From a virus: a stretch of 64,000 nt of DNA. The position numbers and the translations under genes are program-made. The notes beneath the pieces were generated by a model that was given only the letters and a program-made list of their open reading frames with translations, ran no database searches and was not told where the DNA came from. Location of the stretch: IMG/VR virus record IMGVR_UViG_3300033233_000001, positions 62,001 to 126,000 of that record; one strand, written 5' to 3'. Positions 15,607 to 24,295 of the stretch are shown piece by piece; position 1 is the first letter of the stretch, and each line of letters opens with the position of its first letter.

Positions 15607-15812
15607 GCGATCTCGACGAAAAGGCCACCGACGTCCGTGTTACGTTTCGGACGCACAGGTCGCGGGTCGAGAAGCTGCACCGCGTAGCCGAGGCGCACGA
15701 CTTGAAGGTCGGCATTCGGTACAGCATCGGCGCTGCGATCAACTACGTTGTCGACCAACATCGCGACGAGCGGCCGAAGAAGAAAGCCACACGAAAGGCG
15801 AAGAAGTCATGA
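15603..15812 (+). CDS. Ribbon-helix-helix-like small protein, 69 aa
   Basis: GTG start. VRVTFRTHRSRVEKLHRVAE followed by VGIRYSIGAAINYVVDQ resembles a CopG/RHH strand-helix-helix; the tail is Lys-rich. Possible local regulator of the glycan cluster; inferred. Confidence 0.5.
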   Translation: MSDLDEKATDVRVTFRTHRSRVEKLHRVAEAHDLKVGIRYSIGAAINYVVDQHRDERPKKKATRKAKKS

Positions 15813-16393
15813 TCGACGAGAAGGACATCAAGATCTACGACGACGTACCACGGACTGCGATGGTCGTGCGCGGCAAGGAAGAAGCGAAGGCTGCCCTCGT
15901 CCGCTTGCGCGGGGATCAGGTCCCGAACGAGTGCCTCTTTTGCTGCATCATGTGCGGCTGGGAGAAGACGGTCCGCTTCGATGAGGACGAGCTTGCCGCC
16001 ATGGACGGCAACGTCGAGAACTACAGCGGTCCGTGCCCGGGCTTCGCAAAGGACGCGAACGGCGAGTCGGTCTACGAGAAGGACGACGCGGGCGAGTTCC
16101 TGCTCGATGCGATGGGGGCCAAGATTCCCATTCCCTGCCAGCAGATGACGCTGCTGCCGAAGCGTAACATGGGCGCTGGCGAGTTCACGCCGGGAGAGCA
16201 GGTCGCGAAGCGCCAGAAGATGCGCGAGCTTCGCGAGGCCGCCGAGGTCAACGCCGACGTGCTGGTCGACAAGGTCATCCAGGCCGTGGCTAGCGGCGGA
16301 GCGGCCGTCGCTCCACCGCAGTCCGAGATCGTGCAGCCAGCCTCGCCGGCCGAGCCGGCCGTACCGACCGAAGCGCCGAAGCCAAGCGAGTAG
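15809..16393 (+). CDS. Cys-containing hypothetical protein, 194 aa
   Basis: MIDEKDIKIYDDVPRTAMVV, CLFCCIMCGWEK (possible metal site with a later CPGF and PCQQ), and a Pro/Ala tail. TAG stop is in frame with the next gene, whose GTG is at 16397. Confidence 0.55.
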   Translation: MIDEKDIKIYDDVPRTAMVVRGKEEAKAALVRLRGDQVPNECLFCCIMCGWEKTVRFDEDELAAMDGNVENYSGPCPGFAKDANGESVYEKDDAGEFLLDAMGAKIPIPCQQMTLLPKRNMGAGEFTPGEQVAKRQKMRELREAAEVNADVLVDKVIQAVASGGAAVAPPQSEIVQPASPAEPAVPTEAPKPSE

Positions 16394-16396
16394 CCA

Positions 16397-17068
16397 GTGC
16401 GGCACGCGGTCGTCCTGTCGAGCTTCAACCGCCCGACGATGGTCACCAAGGCCATCCGGTCGGTGCGGGTACAGTCTCGTCCGTTCCAGTTGATCGTTAC
16501 CGACGACGGCTCGAACGAGGAGACGCGACGCGCTGTCGTCGCGGCGTTCGCTGGTGACAAGCAGTGCCGTGTCATCTACTCGGGCCGTCCGCGCGAAGGC
16601 GAGCTAGCGGACCCGGCGATCCGCGCGGTGATGTGCATCAACGACGCGATCGGCCTCATCGATGCCGATCTCGTCCACTACCTTCCGGACGACGACTGGT
16701 TCGCCGCAGGACGCTTTGCCGCTTTCGAGCGCTTCTTTGAGGCCCATCCGATGGCGGACGTCGCGTACGGGCGCCTGAAGTACGTCGAGAACGACAAGGT
16801 GACCGGCGAGCTATACCTCGGGCGCGTGCTGGTCGATCCGATCTGTCGCGTCGACCACGGCCAGTTTTGCCATCGCTTCTCGTGCTTTCGCAACGCGCCG
16901 GAGTGGCCAGCGACTGCCGGCGACTACGCGTTCGACGCGGCGTACTTCCGCAAGCTCATCGCCGCTGGCTACTCGTTCTATCCGATCGAAGAGGTCGTGA
17001 ACTACAAGCGACGTCACGAGAAGAATCTACAGAACACCGGCACTTCCAGCATCAACGAGCGTGAGTGA
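16397..17068 (+). CDS. GT-A family 2 glycosyltransferase
   Basis: 223 aa. VVLSSFNRPTMVTKAIRSVR and QLIVTDDGSNEETRR are the GT2 nucleotide-binding start; LVHYLPDDDWFAAGRF holds the DxD metal motif. C-terminal YPIEEVVNYKRRHEKNLQNT is closely echoed by the GT domain of 18893-20089 (VDALVSYKRSHEFNLQKT), so the two are paralogues. Confidence 0.85.
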   Translation: MRHAVVLSSFNRPTMVTKAIRSVRVQSRPFQLIVTDDGSNEETRRAVVAAFAGDKQCRVIYSGRPREGELADPAIRAVMCINDAIGLIDADLVHYLPDDDWFAAGRFAAFERFFEAHPMADVAYGRLKYVENDKVTGELYLGRVLVDPICRVDHGQFCHRFSCFRNAPEWPATAGDYAFDAAYFRKLIAAGYSFYPIEEVVNYKRRHEKNLQNTGTSSINERE

Positions 17069-17742
17069 TGCGACTTACTCTTGGCTGCCCGACGCTGCGT
17101 CGCTACGATCTGCTTGCCGGGATGATCCGGTCGGCTGTCGCAGGGTCGCGTACGCCAGACCGTTACTACATCATCGACAACGGCGGCGGTTTGATGGCGA
17201 ACGGGACGCCAGATTTCGTGCAGCCGGAGATGGTGATCGGCGTGCCGAGTGAAAACCTCGGCTGTGCGGGCTCGTGGAACAAGATGGGGCACGTCATGCT
17301 GCTGACCGATGACGACGCCCTGCTCATTGCCGCCGATGACATCCTCTTCGAGTGCGACACGATCGGAGAAATGCTGCACGCCATGGAGACCGAGGACGTC
17401 GACTTCGTGACCGCGAAGCCGGGCGGGTTCTCCTGCTTCATGGTCCGCAAGCGGCTCTTCGACAAGGTAGGCTACTTCGACGAGCAGTTCTGGCCAGCGT
17501 ACTTCGAGGACAACGACTTCCATCGCAGGATGCAGCTGTCTGGCATCTGCAAGGAGGCCGAGGTCGACGCGCAGTACGAACACGTCAACAAGGGGAGCCA
17601 GACCGTGGCTTCGTTCAATCGCGCGGAGAAGCACGAGCATAATCAGCGCTTCGAGAAGAACCGAGACCGGTACGTCGCAAAGTGGGGCGGTCTTCCGCAC
17701 GAAGAGAAGTTCGACGAGCCGTACAACGGACTGGCCGAGTGA
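17068..17742 (+). CDS. GT-A-like glycosyltransferase
   Basis: 224 aa, ATG 17068 (GTG 17065 also possible). RLTLGCPTLRRYDLLAGMIR, NLGCAGSWNKMGHVMLLTDDD (DxD-type) and FSCFMVRKRLFDKVGYFDEQF fit GT2-like enzymes. Stop overlaps the DegT start. Confidence 0.75.
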   Translation: MRLTLGCPTLRRYDLLAGMIRSAVAGSRTPDRYYIIDNGGGLMANGTPDFVQPEMVIGVPSENLGCAGSWNKMGHVMLLTDDDALLIAADDILFECDTIGEMLHAMETEDVDFVTAKPGGFSCFMVRKRLFDKVGYFDEQFWPAYFEDNDFHRRMQLSGICKEAEVDAQYEHVNKGSQTVASFNRAEKHEHNQRFEKNRDRYVAKWGGLPHEEKFDEPYNGLAE

Positions 17743-18896
17743 CCAAGAAGATCCAGCTGTTTGCGCCGCGGTACCATGTCGAGGAGACGCTGGCGGCAAT
17801 CCGCGAGTGCTTGGAAGTCGGCTGGACGGGTCTGGGCTTCAAGACTGACGAGTTCGAGCGCGCCTGGTGCGAATACACGCGACTGCCGCACGCGCACTTC
17901 GTAAACTCAGCGACCGCCGCGCTGCATATGGCGGTCGAGGGTCTGAAAGAGGCTGATGGCTGGAAGGACGGCGACGAGGTCGTTACTACGCCGATCTCTT
18001 TCGTCTCCACCAACCACGCGATCCTCTACGCGTCGCTGAAGCCGGTGTTTGCCGACGTCGACAAGTACACGTTGAACCTGTCTCCGGAGGGCGTACGCGC
18101 CGCGATTACGGACAGGACGCGGGCGGTCATGTTCGTCGGGATGGGCGGGAACGCAGCGTACTTGGACGAGATCAGCACTCTGTGCAAGGAGCGCAACCTG
18201 CGACTGATCCTCGATGCGGCACACATGGCTGGCACGAGAGACCGAGGGCGGCATATCGGTCACGAGGCTGACGTCGCGTGTTTCAGCTTTCAGGCCGTGA
18301 AGAACCTGCCGACGGCCGACAGCGGAATGGTGTGCTTCGCCGACGCGACGCTCGACGCTTGGGCCAGGAAGTGGTCGTGGCTCGGCATCAACAAGAACAC
18401 CTACCAACGGACGGGTCAGCAGGGTAGCTATCGATGGGACTACGACGTCGAGCACGTGGGCCACAAGTACAACGGCAATAGCGTGATGGCGGCGATGGGT
18501 CTGGTGGCGCTAAAGTATCTCGACCGGGACAATGCGTATCGTCGGCAGCTGGCTGATTGGTACGACGGGCTGATGCCGCTGCGGATTCTCGACGACAACG
18601 TGCCCGCCGTCAGCCTCGTTGCGCATTGCGACGGCTCGTCGCGACATCTCTACCAGGCGATGGCCCACGACCGCGACGCGCTGATGGTGTTCCTGAACGC
18701 GAGCGACATCTATCCGGGCGTGCACTACAAGGACAATCGCAAGTACGGCATGTACGCGGACGCGGTCGATCGGTGTCCGAACGCGAGTGAGGTAAGCCGC
18801 AGCGTTGTGTCGCTGCCAATGCACCTCGACCTGTCGCGCGCGGACGTGGAACGGGTCGCGGAAGCGATCAGCGAGTTTTACGCGAGGCCGGCGTGA
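17739..18896 (+). CDS. DegT/DnrJ/EryC1 family sugar aminotransferase
   Basis: 385 aa, GTG 17739 overlapping TGA. FVNSATAALHMAVEGL is the PLP phosphate site, LILDAAHMAGTRDRGRHIG contains the PLP-ring Asp, and CFSFQAVKNLPTADSGMV carries the Schiff-base Lys. Adds an amino group to a keto-sugar nucleotide. The next gene starts with a GNAT domain, suggesting that an N-acetylated amino sugar is made. Confidence 0.9.
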   Translation: MTKKIQLFAPRYHVEETLAAIRECLEVGWTGLGFKTDEFERAWCEYTRLPHAHFVNSATAALHMAVEGLKEADGWKDGDEVVTTPISFVSTNHAILYASLKPVFADVDKYTLNLSPEGVRAAITDRTRAVMFVGMGGNAAYLDEISTLCKERNLRLILDAAHMAGTRDRGRHIGHEADVACFSFQAVKNLPTADSGMVCFADATLDAWARKWSWLGINKNTYQRTGQQGSYRWDYDVEHVGHKYNGNSVMAAMGLVALKYLDRDNAYRRQLADWYDGLMPLRILDDNVPAVSLVAHCDGSSRHLYQAMAHDRDALMVFLNASDIYPGVHYKDNRKYGMYADAVDRCPNASEVSRSVVSLPMHLDLSRADVERVAEAISEFYARPA

Positions 18897-20089
18897 AGCT
18901 CCGCGAGCAATTCTCTGGCGAGGGGCTCTGGTTCGACCTGGTTGGTCCGCAGTGGCTGAACCTGTCGCTGTCATGGCGCAGCGAGACGCGTATCCGCGAG
19001 CAGTTTCACGACAGCCGGGCGATCGCGTACCAAGACCATCTCCGCTGGTACGAAAGCGTTTATGCAGACGATGTCGCGCACCAGGCGATGTGGATGTTCG
19101 GCGACGCGGAGCACGGCGTCATCGGACAGGCTTCGCTGTACGAGGCCCATCGGACGCCGGGGACGATCACGTTCGGACGTTTCTACGTCGGACGTGAAGA
19201 TCTGCTCGCGCGTGGCTACGGCACGCGAGCGATGCGCGCGGCGTGCGCGCGTGCGTTCGCTCTTGGATTTCAGCGTGTCACTCTCGATGTGAAGCCGCAG
19301 AACCTGGCGGCAATTCGACTGTACCGGAAGTGCGGGTTCGCGGTCGTCGGGACGTTGGTCGACTCGGACTCGGTGCACATGGCACTATCAGCGCCAGGTA
19401 GCCTCACTCACTCGGTTGTAGTCGGGAGCTACAATCGGCCACGGTACGTCGCGCAGACACTGAGGTCTATCGCTACGCAGTCACGGCCGAACTGGGAGTG
19501 CATCGTCAGCGACGACGCGTCCGACGAAAAGACGTTGGAAGTGATCCGAGCGTTCACTGACAAGGACCCGCGGTGGCGGTTGCTGGTGGCTACGGATCGG
19601 CCACCACGTGGAACGCGGGTGAACGCGAACGTCCGAGCGGTCGAGCGGATCAACGACGCGCTCGCGCTCGTCACGGGCGATGTGATTCACTATATCCCGG
19701 ACGACGACATGTTCGCAGCAGACCGCTTCACGCATTTCGATGGCGTGTTCGGCGATGTTGGCAAGACGATGGCGTACGGCCGACTACGCTACATCGTCGA
19801 GGAAGACATCACGGACAACTACCTGTTTCCCGGTGGGCCGGTAACCGAGGTCTACGGGCGACTCGATCAGTCACAGGTAGCGCACCGTCGGACGGCTTTC
19901 GAGAAGGTGCCGAAATGGCCAACAGAGCCTGACTTCATTGGGTACGCCGCGGACGGTCGCTTCTATCAACAGCTGGTGGCCGCGGGCCTTGGTCCCGTCT
20001 GGCCGGTCGACGCGCTCGTGTCTTACAAGCGGAGTCACGAGTTCAACCTGCAAAAAACGCAGTCCGCGTCCGATGAGCGACGGGAGTAG
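18893..20089 (+). CDS. GNAT acetyltransferase fused to GT2 glycosyltransferase
   Basis: 398 aa. Residues about 10-165 are GNAT-like (ITFGRFYVGREDLLARGYGT, then VTLDVKPQNLAAIRLYRKCG, FAVVG). Residues about 175-398 are GT2 (HSVVVGSYNRPRYVAQTL, CIVSDDASDEKT, HYIPDDDMFAADRF). The fusion would acetylate an amino sugar and transfer it. TAG stop. Next to the aminotransferase that likely provides the amine. Confidence 0.85.
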   Translation: MKLREQFSGEGLWFDLVGPQWLNLSLSWRSETRIREQFHDSRAIAYQDHLRWYESVYADDVAHQAMWMFGDAEHGVIGQASLYEAHRTPGTITFGRFYVGREDLLARGYGTRAMRAACARAFALGFQRVTLDVKPQNLAAIRLYRKCGFAVVGTLVDSDSVHMALSAPGSLTHSVVVGSYNRPRYVAQTLRSIATQSRPNWECIVSDDASDEKTLEVIRAFTDKDPRWRLLVATDRPPRGTRVNANVRAVERINDALALVTGDVIHYIPDDDMFAADRFTHFDGVFGDVGKTMAYGRLRYIVEEDITDNYLFPGGPVTEVYGRLDQSQVAHRRTAFEKVPKWPTEPDFIGYAADGRFYQQLVAAGLGPVWPVDALVSYKRSHEFNLQKTQSASDERRE

Positions 20090-20094
20090 CCGGC

Positions 20095-21189
20095 ATGGGA
20101 ACCGGGTCAAAGATCTGTGTCGTAACGCCTAGCTGTCGGCCGGAGAACTTGCCGTTGGTGGATATGAGCATCAGGCGCGCGCGCCGCCTTACCACCGTGG
20201 AATGGTTCGTGGTGTTGGACGAAACCAAAGGCGTCATCGCTGTACCGCCCGATCTGACGATCGATCACGTGGTCCGCACGGCGAGTGCTGCTGACGTTAC
20301 GGCGTGGCGTGGCAATCATCTGCGTAATCTGGCTATCAACGCCATCGAGACGCCGGAGTCCTGGGTGGTCATGGTGGACGATGACAACTTGCTGTCGCCG
20401 TCGCTGGTGGACGCGCTCATCAAGGAACCGGCGGACACAGACTGGATCATTCCTAGTCGAGTCATGCCCGATGGGACGGTCGTCGCCGCGTCCGCGCCGA
20501 AGGTAGAGTCTATCGACGCCGCACAGATCGCGGTGCGTCGTCGTGCGCTCGGTAGCCTGCGATTCGGTACGCGCTACGAAGCGGACGGGGACTTGGCCGT
20601 CAAGCTGTACGAGTGGTGCCCGGCTGTGGAATGTCGTGTGGACGTCGAGGTTACCTACAACGCGCTGGAAGCAGCGCCGGGGAGGTGGAAAACGATTGCT
20701 GGGTGGCTCAACGTTCCCACCATGTATGAGCGCGTGCTGCGAGAGGTGCCTGCGATGGGCCGAGTGGCTGAGGTGGGCATCTATGCAGGCAGATCGTCGT
20801 TGTTCATGTTCGAGCACATGAAAGAGTGGAAGAAGCCGGTTGAGTATCACGTGATCGACATCTGGGACGACAAGTTCGTTCGCCAGGGCTGGGAGATCGT
20901 CTCGCGGTGGTATAAGCCGTTCTTTACGGAGTGGTGGCTGCCGTCCGTACAGGCGGCAAGGCACTTCGCAGACGCGTCGTTGGATGCGGTCATCCTGGAT
21001 GCGGATCATACGTACGAAGCTGTGCGCGACGATCTGGCAGCATGGGTGCCAAAGGTGAAGCCTGGTGGAATCGTGGTCGGTGACGACTACAGGCACCCGG
21101 TGTACCCTGGCGTCGCAATGGCAGTTGACGAGGCGCTTGGTCCTGTCGAGTTCATCGCGCCCATGGGATTTTTCTGGCGGAAGCCGTGA
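20095..21189 (+). CDS. GT-A-like domain fused to class I methyltransferase
   Basis: 364 aa. Residues 1-185: CVVTPSCRPENLPLVDMSIR and VVMVDDDNLL (DxD-like). Residues about 210-364: VAEVGIYAGRSSLFMFEHM, YHVIDIWDD, LDAVILDADHTYEAVRDDL and GGIVVGDDYRHPVYPGV, a Methyltransf_24-type SAM domain. Predicted to add a sugar and methylate it. Third positions here are visibly less GC-rich than upstream. Confidence 0.8.
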   Translation: MGTGSKICVVTPSCRPENLPLVDMSIRRARRLTTVEWFVVLDETKGVIAVPPDLTIDHVVRTASAADVTAWRGNHLRNLAINAIETPESWVVMVDDDNLLSPSLVDALIKEPADTDWIIPSRVMPDGTVVAASAPKVESIDAAQIAVRRRALGSLRFGTRYEADGDLAVKLYEWCPAVECRVDVEVTYNALEAAPGRWKTIAGWLNVPTMYERVLREVPAMGRVAEVGIYAGRSSLFMFEHMKEWKKPVEYHVIDIWDDKFVRQGWEIVSRWYKPFFTEWWLPSVQAARHFADASLDAVILDADHTYEAVRDDLAAWVPKVKPGGIVVGDDYRHPVYPGVAMAVDEALGPVEFIAPMGFFWRKP

Positions 21190-21208
21190 TCTGAGACGGA
21201 GGCGTGCC

Positions 21209-21823
21209 GTGGCGGGAGTAACGATCATCGGGTGTTCGCGAAGCGGAACGACGTATACTGCACTTGTCCTGCGGTGTTTTGGTGCCGATGTTGGCCATGA
21301 GCGGCTGGGGCGTGATGGGATCTGCTCATGGATGGTGTCTGTAGACCTCGAAGTACGAAGCCCGTGGGGTGATGGGACGCGGCGCCGCGACATCCCCCGC
21401 GACAACCATGTCATTCATGTAGTGCGGCATCCGCTCGACGTTATCGCTTCGATGAACACCCGTCCGGACTCGGTGCCGTCCGGGGCCTCGGCTCAGCATC
21501 TGCGCGCTGGTCTGTTGAAGATCGGCGCGACGGACCCGGGAACGACGATGTCGCTACGAGCCAGAATGATCATCTGGCACGAGTGGACGCGCCACTGCCG
21601 CCGCGAATCAGAGCAGACTATTCGCGTATCTGAGATGCCGACGCGTGTGCCTGAACTGGTGCGACGGATCGGGATCGAGCCCAAGCTGCTGGGATCCCTC
21701 CCGTCGACGACGACGAACGCGCGGCCACATGCGCGTCTCGCATGGGCCGATCTGGACAGAGAAGACGCGACGATCTGCGAGCAGATTCGCGCGGCGGCCG
21801 GCGAGTATGGGTTTGTGCCATGA
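21209..21823 (+). CDS. Sulfotransferase family protein
   Basis: 204 aa, GTG 21209 with GGAGG 7 nt upstream. GCSRSGTTYTALVLRCFGAD is the PAPS 5'-phosphosulfate loop and VIHVVRHPLDVIASMN the 3'-phosphate region. Would sulfate a glycan; needs host PAPS. Next start overlaps its stop. Confidence 0.8.
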   Translation: MAGVTIIGCSRSGTTYTALVLRCFGADVGHERLGRDGICSWMVSVDLEVRSPWGDGTRRRDIPRDNHVIHVVRHPLDVIASMNTRPDSVPSGASAQHLRAGLLKIGATDPGTTMSLRARMIIWHEWTRHCRRESEQTIRVSEMPTRVPELVRRIGIEPKLLGSLPSTTTNARPHARLAWADLDREDATICEQIRAAAGEYGFVP

Positions 21824-22635
21824 AACGATTAGTTATCTATGCGCACTACGACCGCGAGTCGAAGGTCAAAGGCTACGTCAAGTTCATGCTTATGGCGCTA
21901 CGTCCGCTTGCCGAGAAGCTGGTCTTTGTGTCGACGTCGGTGTTGACCGAGGCGCAGATCAACGATGTAAGGCCGCTCGTTGATCAAGTACGTCGGATTC
22001 CAAACATCGGGTACGATGTGGAGATGTACCGTAGTACATTGAAGGAAGTGCCGGCGGCCGACTACGACGAGTTAGTGTTGGTGAACTCAAGCACCCTCGG
22101 CCCGGTAGGCAATCTTGGCGCGCTGGTGGAGCGAATGAGTGCAGATCCGTGTGACTTTTGGGGCATGACGGACGGCACGGAGATGGGCTACAATCTACAA
22201 GGCTACTGGCTCGTTTACAAGCAGCGTGTGTGTTGCTCTCCGGCATTTGCGGAGTTTTGGGACAAGGCGGTCCCACTTCAGGACAAGCAGCAGATCATTC
22301 AGCGCTACGAGCACGGCCTGACGGCACACATGTGTGCGGCGGGATTCAAGGCCGGATGCGTGGTCTCGTGTCATACGTTGGGGTTGGCAGGGTCCAACGT
22401 GACCTATTGGGCGCCAGATCGACTGTTGCGCTTGGGCGTGCCGCTCGTGAAAATCGGAATGCTTCGCGAGCGTGACGTGGCCGTAACGTTGCGAGTGAGA
22501 AAGCAGATGGCAGACGCGGGATATGACACGAAGCTGGTCGACGAGGCGGTCCCGACACTGGGTGCGGCGGCAGCAGCGCCGGTGCAGGGACCGCGCGGCG
22601 GAACGGCGCGTCATCCGAGGAGGGGGCGCCGCTAG
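21820..22635 (+). CDS. RgpF-like rhamnan synthesis family protein
   Basis: 271 aa. KRLVIYAHYDRESKVKGYVK, IPNIGYDVEMYRS, DELVLVNSSTLGPVGNL and DFWGMTDGTEMGYNLQGYWL match the RgpF (PF05045) pattern found in polysaccharide assembly. C-terminal tail is Ala/Arg-rich and disordered. Lower GC than its neighbours. TAG stop. Confidence 0.8.
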   Translation: MKRLVIYAHYDRESKVKGYVKFMLMALRPLAEKLVFVSTSVLTEAQINDVRPLVDQVRRIPNIGYDVEMYRSTLKEVPAADYDELVLVNSSTLGPVGNLGALVERMSADPCDFWGMTDGTEMGYNLQGYWLVYKQRVCCSPAFAEFWDKAVPLQDKQQIIQRYEHGLTAHMCAAGFKAGCVVSCHTLGLAGSNVTYWAPDRLLRLGVPLVKIGMLRERDVAVTLRVRKQMADAGYDTKLVDEAVPTLGAAAAAPVQGPRGGTARHPRRGRR

Positions 22636-22648
22636 GCGCTCGTTGCGG

Positions 22649-23275
22649 ATGATGGACGTGTTCCGTGGTCGTGTGCAAGTAGGTGGCGAGTGGATCGCTT
22701 ACGGGAAATCGCCTGAATGTCATCCGGGTGATATTCCGCATCAGAAGGACCGGCAGACGCTTCATGCGTACGAGCAGGTCTTCTCTGGCTGGTCGCCGAG
22801 AGCGGTGCTGGAGGTTGGCGTCTGCGACGGAGGTAGTCTGCTGATCTGGCGAGCACTATGGCCGGCCGCGCGCGTCGTGGGCGTTGACTGTCGAGTGCCG
22901 CCAGACCGCGCTATGGCGGCGTTTGTAGGTCTGCACGTGGAGTTTATCCACCGTGAGATGCCGGCACAGCTGGACCTGCCTGCTGCTGGGTTCGATCTGG
23001 TGATTGACGACGGCGCGCACGGCTATACGTCGGTAGCGTCGAACTTCGAGATCTGCTGGCCACTGGTCGCACCTGGCGGTCGGTATGTCGTCGAAGACTG
23101 GCATTTGCCCGAGTTCGATCCTGGTAGGATCGGTGGTCTGCTCGCAGAGACAGTGATCGGCGCGGACGATGGCGCGCACTTCTGCGACGGCGACTTTCCA
23201 CCGAACTCGGCGCTGCGGGTGGAGGTCTATCGCCGAATGATCGTGGTCTACAAGCGGGGCGGCGACGAAGACTAG
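22649..23275 (+). CDS. Class I methyltransferase, CmcI/TylF-like
   Basis: 208 aa (ATG 22649 or 22652). VLEVGVCDGGSLLIWRALWP is motif I, VVGVDCR motif II, FDLVIDDGAHGYTSVASNFE the DDGAH box and WPLVAPGGRYVVEDWH the later strand, as in TylF and CmcI-like O-methyltransferases. Probably the last decorating enzyme of the glycan cluster. Converges with 23272-24246. Confidence 0.75.
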   Translation: MMDVFRGRVQVGGEWIAYGKSPECHPGDIPHQKDRQTLHAYEQVFSGWSPRAVLEVGVCDGGSLLIWRALWPAARVVGVDCRVPPDRAMAAFVGLHVEFIHREMPAQLDLPAAGFDLVIDDGAHGYTSVASNFEICWPLVAPGGRYVVEDWHLPEFDPGRIGGLLAETVIGADDGAHFCDGDFPPNSALRVEVYRRMIVVYKRGGDED

Positions 23276-24246
23276 GTCGCCGGCAGCCGCGGTGGCTCCA
23301 TGATCTTCCCGGTCATGAACCCGAGACCTGCGCCGAGTCCGGCTGCCAGCCACTTGTTGCGGACGAGATTGCCGCTCAGGCCGGCGGCGGCGCCAAGCGT
23401 CGTGAGCAAGATCGTCGCCAGCTGCGACTGCGTGATCGTGATCCCGGCCATGCCGCTGATGGCACGCGTGCTTCCTACGATCTGAGTCGAGCCGTCCGGA
23501 CCGACGATCAGGGTACGCGTGCCGAGCGAGCCGCCGGAGATGGTTAGCGTGCACGGCTGTCCAGTTCGCTGGGCGTTTCCGAGCGCCAGACCGATGCCGG
23601 TCGAGTAGTCGACGTTGCTGGCGATGACCTGGCCGCCACAGGTAACCGTGCCAGTGCCGAGGCTGGTCGACCGCGCCATGAGGCTGGCGCGGTCGACAGA
23701 AGCCGGCAGGACGCCGCTGGGGGTCGTCGCAGCCGGTACGGGCGTAGCTGGCGCCTGGGAGGGCGCGCGCCCGAGCAGCCGGTCGAGCCAGGTACAGCCG
23801 AGGCCGTCGCCGGTGTCGCCCATCGCAGCGGCGCGTATGCGCTCACGCGTCGGCGGCGCGATGCCGCCGCCCAGCCACTTCGGCGACGGACGGCCGATGC
23901 TGCGTGCGTACGCGTCGGCCGCTGCACGCGTTGCCGGCCAGCTGTCGACGACGCAGCCGCCCCACGACGTGTTCGTCGCCGGGTCGTAACCGAAGCTCCC
24001 GCCGAGGCCCATGATGCCGCGGTAGGGATCGAGCCCGTACCTCATGATGTCCGGCTCGCCCGTCACCCACGAGCCGTGCTCGATGTACGGCGCGATCGGA
24101 AGGCCTGCCTCCTGAAGCCGCTGGAAGTTCGGCGGCGCGGTCACGCCAGGCGGGAGTGCCGCGAAACTCAGCTGCCCAGGGACTCCTTTCGCTTGGCCGA
24201 GGCCAGCGAGCGGACGGCGACGTGGACGCGGTGCTCGGTACGACAT
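23272..24246 (-). CDS. Large membrane-anchored Gly/Ala-rich protein, 324 aa
   Basis: MSYRAPRPRRRPLAGLGQAK, a middle region (RGIMGLGGSFGYDPATNTSW), a beta-rich segment (GTRTLIVGPDGSTQIVGSTR) and C-terminal hydrophobic helices (LATILLTTLGAAAGLSGNL, KWLAAGLGAGLGFMTGKI). No signal peptide. Resembles phage structural or membrane proteins by style only. Start 24246 is leaderless-like. Confidence 0.6.
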   Translation of the reverse strand: MSYRAPRPRRRPLAGLGQAKGVPGQLSFAALPPGVTAPPNFQRLQEAGLPIAPYIEHGSWVTGEPDIMRYGLDPYRGIMGLGGSFGYDPATNTSWGGCVVDSWPATRAAADAYARSIGRPSPKWLGGGIAPPTRERIRAAAMGDTGDGLGCTWLDRLLGRAPSQAPATPVPAATTPSGVLPASVDRASLMARSTSLGTGTVTCGGQVIASNVDYSTGIGLALGNAQRTGQPCTLTISGGSLGTRTLIVGPDGSTQIVGSTRAISGMAGITITQSQLATILLTTLGAAAGLSGNLVRNKWLAAGLGAGLGFMTGKIMEPPRLPAT

Positions 24247-24253
24247 GTCTGGG

Positions 24254-24292
24254 ATCCTACATCGGCGCGGACCGTTGTGGTAGTGTCCGACC
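24254..24292. promoter_or_regulatory. Divergent leaderless promoters
   Basis: Leftward TAGGAT (24259-24254) is 7 nt from ATG 24246; rightward TAGTGT (24281-24286) is 9 nt from ATG 24296. A near-match operator TGTCCGACC (24284-24292) overlaps the rightward -10. Neither has a good -35. Confidence 0.4.
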
Positions 24293-24295
24293 GCG

